10,115 nucleotides of DNA from assembly GCA_031268115.1 (NCBI GenBank), contig JAIRXV010000137.1, positions 1 through 10,115 on the forward strand. Direction: 5' to 3'. This DNA comes from Bifidobacteriaceae bacterium. GTDB taxonomy: Bacteria > Actinomycetota > Actinomycetes > Actinomycetales > WQXJ01. This document shows, piece by piece, positions 1-5,231 of the stretch; the first letter of the stretch is position 1, and each line of letters starts with the position of its first letter. Both the position numbers and the translations under genes were made by a program. Below the pieces are notes generated by a model, which saw nothing but the letters and a program-made list of their open reading frames with translations, was not told the DNA's origin and did no database searches.

Positions 1-1
1 T

Positions 2-376
2 GAGACAGTCACCGTACAGTCCGCGGTCCACGTTCGCGGCAAATCCGCCAAGCCTGTCCTCCAAGGCCTGGCCGGTTCGTTGGCCAAAGGAAAGACGCGG
101 GCCGCGTGGGGCCACGCCGAGGGCAAAGTCCCGGGCACGGTCGTCAAGGTGTACATCAAACCCACCGGGGCAAAAACGTATCGACTCGCCGGGAAGGCCA
201 CCTGCCGCTGGGGTGACGGCCTGTGGGTAGTCCACAGCGCAAAGATCCAACCGGGCCAGCTGTATGCCGTCTCAGAGTCCCCCTACCTTACTACTGAAAA
301 GTCTCCGATCTTCAAGGGCAAGAAAGCAAAGTTCGCCAAGAAGCTTCCGAATTTCCCAGAAATCGCCGTAGGCTAA
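2..376 (+). CDS. C-terminal part of a probably exported protein of unknown function (5'-truncated by the window edge)
   Basis: The frame is open from base 2 and ends at TAA 374-376, giving 124 residues. Its start lies outside the window; an internal TTG at 80 has no convincing ribosome binding site, so I do not treat it as a start. The segment alternates short hydrophobic beta-like strands with Gly/Pro turns (VKVYIKPTGAKTY, GLWVVHSAKIQPGQLYAV). It ends in a lysine-rich tail (IFKGKKAKFAKKLP). There is no terminal membrane helix and no LPXTG-type sorting motif. The pattern resembles the last Ig-like or similar beta-sandwich repeat of a secreted or wall-associated actinobacterial protein, but I recognise no specific family. 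It is separated from the next gene by about 390 bases, so it is not part of the following operon. In mycobacteria the corresponding place is held by the tRNA CCA-adding enzyme gene, which this is not. Confidence 0.7.
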   Translation, partial: ETVTVQSAVHVRGKSAKPVLQGLAGSLAKGKTRAAWGHAEGKVPGTVVKVYIKPTGAKTYRLAGKATCRWGDGLWVVHSAKIQPGQLYAVSESPYLTTEKSPIFKGKKAKFAKKLPNFPEIAVG

Positions 377-439
377 GCGCGTGAATTGTTGCATTCGCCC
401 CGGTGTCGACTTTCTGTAATCACGGACCTGCCGCTGACC

Positions 440-729
440 GACAGGGACACAGACCCGGACCGACTTGTCCCCTGCCCGCCTGCTACCCGAGGAACCCTGG
501 AACACCACCGCCGGCCGGTCAACCGGCCAGCTAGCCTGCCCACCGCCCGATCAGCCGGCCCCAACGCGCCCCGAACCCGCCCTTTCGCCGCCCAACAACC
601 CCAACAAACCACTACTCGCGGATCCGGGTCAGAGCCCTACACCGCTCCGACGACCAAGCCGACAACCGCTACAACCGCATCTGGGATAGACCCACACCCC
701 AGACAACCCACACCAACCAACAAACCTGA
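440..729 (+). pseudogene. Possible decayed 3' end of a DUF222/13E12-type HNH endonuclease gene
   Basis: Two overlapping frames resemble the variable C-terminal tail of actinobacterial DUF222/HNH (13E12 repeat) proteins. The upstream part, starting near 440, reads EPWNTTAGRSTGQLACPPPD followed by a Pro-rich stretch. This is like the 'W-T-T-x-x-G-R-x-Y-x-x-P-P' plus polyproline tail of the family. Near 605-615 the similarity appears to move to the next frame (+1), which reads RVRALHRSDDQADNRYNRIW then DRPTPQ and stops at TGA 727-729. The HNH core and the DUF222 domain are absent, and the 5' limit is approximate. The frames contain no start codon with a ribosome binding site. I base this on remembered family style rather than an alignment. 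The alternative is that it is simply compositionally biased intergenic DNA. Confidence 0.35.
513..528. repeat. Short perfect inverted repeat (7-bp arms)
   Basis: The sequence GGCCGGTCAACCGGCC has 7-bp arms around a 2-base centre. The spacing is too tight for an RNA hairpin but suits a dimeric protein-binding site. It lies inside the presumed gene relic, about 240 bases ahead of the Nudix promoter, so a regulatory role is not evident. GC-rich DNA gives such palindromes by chance. Confidence 0.25.
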
Positions 730-757
730 CCCACACCCGAACCATCGGCAGTCTCGA

Positions 758-770
758 TACAGTGATCCAT
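758..770 (+). promoter_or_regulatory. Probable -10 element of a leaderless promoter for the Nudix operon
   Basis: TACAGT at 758-763 fits the actinobacterial TANNNT -10 consensus. Seven bases separate it from the A of ATG at 771, so transcription would begin at or very near the start codon. No Shine-Dalgarno sequence precedes either ATG 771 or the alternative GTG 762, which a leaderless message would explain. I see no good -35 hexamer; many actinobacterial sigma-A promoters depend mainly on the -10 element. This promoter could drive the Nudix, DUF6049 and murJ genes. Confidence 0.5.
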
Positions 771-1253
771 ATGTCCTCGGTCGGCGTTCCCATCTCCCGG
801 ATCGCCGTTCCGCGCACGGTCCAGGAACTGTCCGCTGGGGGACTCGTGGTGGAGGTCTTCGAGGGTCAGGCCTTCAGTGCCGTCATCGCCCGCCGCAACC
901 GCGCCGGGCGACTTGAATGGTGCCTGCCGAAGGGGCACGTCGAGCAAGGGGAGACCCCCGCCAGAGCCGCGGTTCGCGAGATCCGCGAGGAGACCGGCAT
1001 CGTGGGCCAGGTGCTACGACACCTCGGCACCATCGACTACTGGTTTTCGGGAACGGAGCGGCGAGTGCATAAGACCGTTCACCACTACCTTCTGTCTGCG
1101 CTGGGCGGAACCCTCTCCGCCGACGGCGATCCCGACGAGGAAGCCGAAGAAGCCCGCTGGGTGGCCTTGGACGACCTACGCGAATTGTTGGCCTACCCGA
1201 ACGAACGGCGTATCGCGGTGGCCGCCAAGTGCCTGCTTAGGGGTGAACCGTGA
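771..1253 (+). CDS. Nudix (MutT-like) hydrolase
   Basis: This 160-residue protein carries a complete Nudix box at residues 55-78. It starts at Gly55, has Glu61 after five residues, then Arg69-Glu70 and the metal-binding pair Glu73-Glu74 within the core REIREETGI. The preceding WCLPKGH is typical of the family. Nudix enzymes cleave a nucleoside diphosphate linked to another moiety, with Mg2+ or Mn2+; the substrate cannot be read from sequence. It corresponds in place and length to Rv3908 (mutT4) of M. tuberculosis, upstream of the DUF6049 gene and murJ. I chose ATG 771 because a -10 element sits 7 nt before it; GTG 762 would add three residues. Its stop overlaps the next start (GTGA, 1250-1253), which indicates translational coupling. 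It is probably cytosolic, with no signal peptide. Confidence 0.92.
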   Translation: MSSVGVPISRIAVPRTVQELSAGGLVVEVFEGQAFSAVIARRNRAGRLEWCLPKGHVEQGETPARAAVREIREETGIVGQVLRHLGTIDYWFSGTERRVHKTVHHYLLSALGGTLSADGDPDEEAEEARWVALDDLRELLAYPNERRIAVAAKCLLRGEP

Positions 1254-3439
1254 AGCTAAAGCGGCCCGCGGTCGCCGCGACCGCCCTGCTCGCATCAATC
1301 GCGGGAGTCCCAAGCCCTGCCTTCGGCGCGGTCGTTGAGCCGGAGACTGCCAGCGTCGCGATCGAAGAAATCACCCCTTACGTGGATTCCGGTACCGACA
1401 CGGTGACGGTCGCGGGGGTTGTCGTGAACACCGGGGCCGTTCCCATTGCCGGGGAAATCAACCTACGTCTGGCCAACGAGGCCTTTGTGGACGCCGCCGG
1501 TGTCGAAGCCTGGCAGGCGGCTGGGGTCGAGGACTATCCGGCCTGGGTGGTTGCCGCGGACGTTCTAGATTGGCCCATCGAACCGAACGCGACACGCCCG
1601 TTCCGCTTCGATATCCCCGCCGAGAAGTTCGGGTTCGCCGCCGTCGAAGGCCTGACTTGGGGGCCAGTCGGCGTGGTCGTGGACATCGCCACCTCGGTCC
1701 ACTCGGTCGCGGCGGCTCGCTCCTTCCTGCTGTACGCACCCCAGCATGCCATTCGCGATCGGCTGGAGTTGGCGGTGGCCATGCCGCTCACGGCCCGCGC
1801 GGGGGAATCGGGGGCCGATGCCGCCGCTCGGGCCGCCGCGACCGTCGCCGCGACCGCTGAAGCACCGGTGGATTGGATCCTCGACCCCAGTCTTCTCGCC
1901 CTGACCGACCAGCCAAGCACGGCATCGGAGGAGCTAGCTTCGGCAATCTCCGCTAACGCCGCTGGGCGCTCGATCTTCGCGCTGCCGTGGGGCGATCCGG
2001 ATGTTTCGCAGCTCGCGCACGCCGGCACATCTGGTGCCGGTTCGCTCTTTGCGCTCGCCCGTTCGCTTGGACGCGCAACTGTCCGAGACGAACTGCCCGA
2101 CCTGGCCAAGACCATTCGGCACGATCTCGTGTGGCCCATCGACCCGGTCGACTCTCAACTGCTCACGCTGGTGGGCCGCGCGGGCAAGGACCTCAGGATC
2201 GCTTCGCGACCCGCTCGCCCCGGAGCCAGCCAAGGCGACACCAACGTTGGTGCTCCGAGCAGCGACGCCACCGCCCAACGCAACAGCCCCAGCCCTGGCG
2301 CCAAGGCCTCGGCCGCCTCACCGACCGGCTCGCCCAGTGAATCCGAGGTCGCGCGGCGGCCGCAAACGCTCGCCTCGGCAGGGCCCAACTCCGCCGGGGG
2401 GCGGGCCGCGTCGGCCAGTCCCACCGACCCAAGCCCGCTCACCGTTTGGCCGGCCACGGTCCGGCTGACCGCATCGTCCACGGCCAGCGGCTACGGGATC
2501 GTCCCCGACCCGGATCTAACCCAGGCCATCGATGCGGGCGCCGGCGGCGCCACAGAGGCGGTGGCCGCCCAACTCGCGGCGTCGCTGCTCGCCATGAGAG
2601 TCATGGCCTACCAGGCGGGTCACGCCCGGAACCAGGCCGTGGTGATCGTGTCTCGATCTTCCACAGCGGATCCCGCCACCATCGCCCGGCGAGCCAGCCA
2701 CATCTTGGCCCTACCCTGGGTCCGGGCCGTACCCCTCGCCGATGTGGTCGAGGAATCCACCGGTCCCATGGTTCGAATCGGCCCGGGGGGGGACCCAGAA
2801 AGGGGTCCGGCCGCCATCGTCCTGGACAATCTCAACGACATTGCCCGCCAGCTCAACGCGTTTTCCAAGGTGACCGCCGATCCTGCGGCTTTGATGGACG
2901 ATTGGACCCCGCGGCTCCTAGCGCCGGTGGCTGGGTCCCTGACCCCCGCTCAAACCCGCACCGATCAGGCGGCCAGTGAGGTCGCGGCGGCCGGTGAACT
3001 GATCTCGTCGGTGGGCGCGGTCGAAGGCAGCGAAGTCACGATGATCAGCGCCACTAGCGAGCTTCCGGTCACAATCCACAATTCTTCGACCTTCCCGGTC
3101 GATCTGACGGTGGGTTTGAGGGCGGGCGAACCAGCGTTGGTCACCGACGAGGTGGTCCCCGTGAGGCTCGAACCCGACGCCCGAGCGACCGTCCGCGTAC
3201 CCGTCCACGCGATCGCCAACGGCGATGTCGATGTCACGGTGCATTTGCTCAACCGCGACGGCGAAGACGTGGGCCAGCCGTCCACATTCCGGGTCCGCGT
3301 CCACGCCGAGTGGGAGAACATTTCCACCGCCATCTTCTTGGGCGCCATAGGCGTGCTCCTGGTGGTGGGGCTGACCAGGGCAATCCTGCGCCGCATCCGG
3401 CCAGCTTCCCGAAATGGGGCACCGGAGCCCGCAGCGTGA
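1250..3439 (+). CDS. DUF6049 family envelope protein (signal peptide, C-terminal membrane anchor)
   Basis: This 729-residue protein has an N-terminal signal peptide (MKLKRP, a hydrophobic stretch, and a likely cut after AFG at residue 26). A long extracytoplasmic region follows, then one membrane helix at about residues 694-714 (FLGAIGVLLVVGL) and a short Arg-rich cytoplasmic tail. The N-terminal beta-rich part, containing TVTVAGVVVNTGAVPIAGEI, and the position between a Nudix gene and murJ match the DUF6049 family, whose mycobacterial member is Rv3909. Residues about 322-400 form a Ser/Pro/Ala/Gly-rich low-complexity insert, probably a flexible linker. The segment before the anchor (about 590-690) looks like a beta-sandwich domain. 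The molecular role is unknown; linkage to murJ suggests wall assembly. Start GTG 1250 has AGGGG at 1239-1243 with 6-nt spacing and overlaps the Nudix stop. The stop overlaps murJ in the same GTGA manner. Confidence 0.88.
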   Translation: MKLKRPAVAATALLASIAGVPSPAFGAVVEPETASVAIEEITPYVDSGTDTVTVAGVVVNTGAVPIAGEINLRLANEAFVDAAGVEAWQAAGVEDYPAWVVAADVLDWPIEPNATRPFRFDIPAEKFGFAAVEGLTWGPVGVVVDIATSVHSVAAARSFLLYAPQHAIRDRLELAVAMPLTARAGESGADAAARAAATVAATAEAPVDWILDPSLLALTDQPSTASEELASAISANAAGRSIFALPWGDPDVSQLAHAGTSGAGSLFALARSLGRATVRDELPDLAKTIRHDLVWPIDPVDSQLLTLVGRAGKDLRIASRPARPGASQGDTNVGAPSSDATAQRNSPSPGAKASAASPTGSPSESEVARRPQTLASAGPNSAGGRAASASPTDPSPLTVWPATVRLTASSTASGYGIVPDPDLTQAIDAGAGGATEAVAAQLAASLLAMRVMAYQAGHARNQAVVIVSRSSTADPATIARRASHILALPWVRAVPLADVVEESTGPMVRIGPGGDPERGPAAIVLDNLNDIARQLNAFSKVTADPAALMDDWTPRLLAPVAGSLTPAQTRTDQAASEVAAAGELISSVGAVEGSEVTMISATSELPVTIHNSSTFPVDLTVGLRAGEPALVTDEVVPVRLEPDARATVRVPVHAIANGDVDVTVHLLNRDGEDVGQPSTFRVRVHAEWENISTAIFLGAIGVLLVVGLTRAILRRIRPASRNGAPEPAA

Positions 3440-5070
3440 GCGAAGAGGCGGATCTGCCCCGCCGCAGCCTTGCCGGCTCAACCTTGGTGATGGCCGCGGG
3501 GACGATGACGTCCCGCATCTTGGGGTTTATCCGCACCGCGCTGCTGACCGCGGCCATCGCCGTCATGGGAGACACGGCCGAGGCCTTCGACTCAGCGAAT
3601 CGCCTGCCGGATTTCTTCTACGCTGTCGTCGCCGGCGGCGTACTCAATGCGATTCTTGTGCCTCAGATTGTCCGAGCCTATCAGGGGTCGGATGCCGAAC
3701 GTTTCGTCAATCGGCTCCTCACCATGGGGATCGCATTGTTGGGCGGTTTGACGGTCGCGTTGACGTTGGCGGCCCCAGCGCTGATCGCCGTCTACACGGT
3801 CAATTGGTCCGAATCCAAGCGCGGACTGGCCGTGGCGTTCGCCTTTTGGTGTTTACCGCAGCTATTTTTCTTCGGGCTATACACGTTGCTTGGGCAACTG
3901 CTTAACGCACGCGGCTCTTTCGGTCCGTACATGTGGGCTCCGGCCGTCAACAACGTGGTCCAGATCGTGGCCTTGAGTGCGTTCATAGTGGCGTTCGGAT
4001 CGCACCATCCCTTGGGCTCTTGGACGGCTGTGCAGATCGCCCTACTGGCGGGCGGGACCACGGCCGGGGTCGCCTGCCAGGCGCTGGTGCTGTTCGTCCC
4101 CCTGCGCCGGATCGGGTTTCGCTTCCGTCCGCAGTTTTCGTGGAGAGGATCCGGGCTCGGCCCGGCCTTCCGGGTTGCTAGCTGGACGTTGGCGGCGCTG
4201 GCACTCGATCAGGTGGCGGTCTGGGTGGCCTACCGGACGGCATCGTCCGCTGCCGCTGAAGGAGCTGCCGCTAATTCCGTCCTGACCCACGCTTTGACCC
4301 TGTACGTCATTCCGCATTCGATCATCACCGTCTCGCTGACCACGGCGCTATTTACGCAAATGAGCGCTGCGGCCGGCCGGAACGATCTGCCGGGGGTACG
4401 CGCCTCGCTGTCTTTGGGGATGCGCACAATAGCGGCATTCATGGCGTTCTTCACGGCGGCGTTGATCGTGCTCGCCCTTCCCCTTGCCCGCGTCGTCTTG
4501 CCGGCTACCGCCGATCTGGACGGCATAGCCGAAGTCTCGCGCGCGGTTGTGCCACTCGCTTTGGGTCTAATTCCACTTGGCATCACCCTGCTCATCAAAC
4601 GGGTCTTTTTCGCGTTTGAGGACGGCCAAACGGTTTTCGCCTTCCAGATCCCCATGAGTGCGCTGTTCATACTCGGTTGTCTAGTAAGCACACGTATCTT
4701 GCCTCCGGATTGGTGGGTAATCGGCATCGGCGCCTCCCAAACGCTGTCCTACTTGGCTGGCGCGGTGTTGCGTTTGGGAACGCTGCGGGACCGCCTGATG
4801 GGAGTGGACGGCCCGCGTGTGGCGTGGACGATGGCGCGCACCGCCTTGGCCGCGGCCGTTGCCGGCGAGTTGGGTTGGCTGGCCCTGAGCCTGTTCCCAG
4901 GGATTGGCGTATCGGTGGGGTGGTCGGCGCTCGCGCTGGTCACGGTCGGTCTAGGAATGGCGAGCGCTTACGTCGCGCTGTGTCGGGCGATGCGGGTGGG
5001 CGAGGTCGAGGACTTCCTCAGGCCCCTGCTTGCCGCTCGTTCGCGCCGTGCGGGAGGAGCCACGCGGTGA
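3436..5070 (+). CDS. murJ: MurJ/MviN family lipid II flippase
   Basis: MurJ moves the peptidoglycan precursor lipid II across the cytoplasmic membrane. The 544-residue product is the normal length of a bare MurJ and shows about 14 hydrophobic segments. Recognisable family signatures are the N-terminal SRILGFIR (residues 26-33), ANRLPDFFYAVVAGGVLNAI in the next helix region, LLNARGSFGPYMWAPAVNN, and PHSIITVSLTTALF. Start GTG 3436 is preceded by GGAG at 3424-3427 (8-nt spacing) and overlaps the stop of the DUF6049 gene, so the two are probably coupled; the frame stays open further upstream but inside that gene. In mycobacteria MviN carries a fused C-terminal pseudokinase. Here the protein ends shortly after the last helix (FLRPLLAARSRRAGG) and the pseudokinase is a separate gene downstream. 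Confidence 0.95.
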   Translation: MSEEADLPRRSLAGSTLVMAAGTMTSRILGFIRTALLTAAIAVMGDTAEAFDSANRLPDFFYAVVAGGVLNAILVPQIVRAYQGSDAERFVNRLLTMGIALLGGLTVALTLAAPALIAVYTVNWSESKRGLAVAFAFWCLPQLFFFGLYTLLGQLLNARGSFGPYMWAPAVNNVVQIVALSAFIVAFGSHHPLGSWTAVQIALLAGGTTAGVACQALVLFVPLRRIGFRFRPQFSWRGSGLGPAFRVASWTLAALALDQVAVWVAYRTASSAAAEGAAANSVLTHALTLYVIPHSIITVSLTTALFTQMSAAAGRNDLPGVRASLSLGMRTIAAFMAFFTAALIVLALPLARVVLPATADLDGIAEVSRAVVPLALGLIPLGITLLIKRVFFAFEDGQTVFAFQIPMSALFILGCLVSTRILPPDWWVIGIGASQTLSYLAGAVLRLGTLRDRLMGVDGPRVAWTMARTALAAAVAGELGWLALSLFPGIGVSVGWSALALVTVGLGMASAYVALCRAMRVGEVEDFLRPLLAARSRRAGGATR

Positions 5071-5092
5071 AGAACTGGAGGCTGGAACAGCC

Positions 5093-5119
5093 CCGACCGC
5101 GACGGCGCGTCCCGGTCGG
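5093..5119 (+). terminator. Strong hairpin after murJ, possible terminator or attenuating structure
   Basis: The arms CCGACCGCGACG (5093-5104) and CGTCCCGGTCGG (5108-5119) form a 12-bp stem with one C-C mismatch and a 3-nt loop, beginning 22 nt after the murJ stop codon. There is no T-run, so it is not a classical intrinsic terminator. Actinobacteria often use such T-less hairpins for termination or 3'-end stability. It would separate the Nudix-DUF6049-murJ transcript from the pseudokinase gene. Confidence 0.5.
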
Positions 5120-5171
5120 TAGCCAAGGGAGCTGGCCGCCTTGTCGCCGGCGGTCTTCAGGTTCGGGCCAG

Positions 5172-5177
5172 TAGGCT
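5172..5177 (+). promoter_or_regulatory. Possible -10 element upstream of the pseudokinase gene
   Basis: TAGGCT fits the TANNNT pattern and lies about 55 nt before the GTG start, just downstream of the murJ hairpin. No clear -35 hexamer stands at 16-18 nt. It would allow the pseudokinase and trxB genes their own transcript. The motif is short, so a chance match is possible. Confidence 0.25.
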
Positions 5178-5231
5178 AGGGCGGGCCCCAAACACGCGAG
5201 ACCCTGGGCCGGGGCAGCGAGGAGTATTGAG

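Larger units (their letters stand above)
377..770. other. Gene-poor, C/A-skewed intergenic region
   Basis: No intact gene is supported here. The + strand is strikingly poor in G between about 580 and 740, with runs of CCA, ACC and AAC unlike the flanking genes. Longer open frames crossing the region are rich in Pro, Thr and Arg and have no start signals; one continues into the Nudix gene in a different frame. The region holds a probable endonuclease-gene relic (about 440-729), a short palindrome (513-528) and a likely promoter (758-770). A weak imperfect hairpin (arms 427-433 and 439-445, one mismatch) follows the upstream gene by about 50 nt. It lacks a T-run, so termination there is uncertain. 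Confidence 0.6.

Noticed and set aside
386..916. 176-codon + strand ORF running from the intergenic region into the Nudix gene
   Set aside because: It has no ribosome binding site, has a Pro/Thr/Arg-biased composition, and overlaps the certain Nudix gene in another frame; it is a by-product of C-rich sequence.
1534..2139. 201-codon - strand ORF within the DUF6049 gene
   Set aside because: It is an Ala/Ser-rich antisense shadow of a gene with a signal peptide, anchor and conserved context.
2215..2450. Low-complexity stretch of the DUF6049 gene considered as a tandem repeat or insertion
   Set aside because: There is no repeated unit at DNA level; it reads as a Ser/Pro/Ala/Gly linker in frame with the flanking domains.
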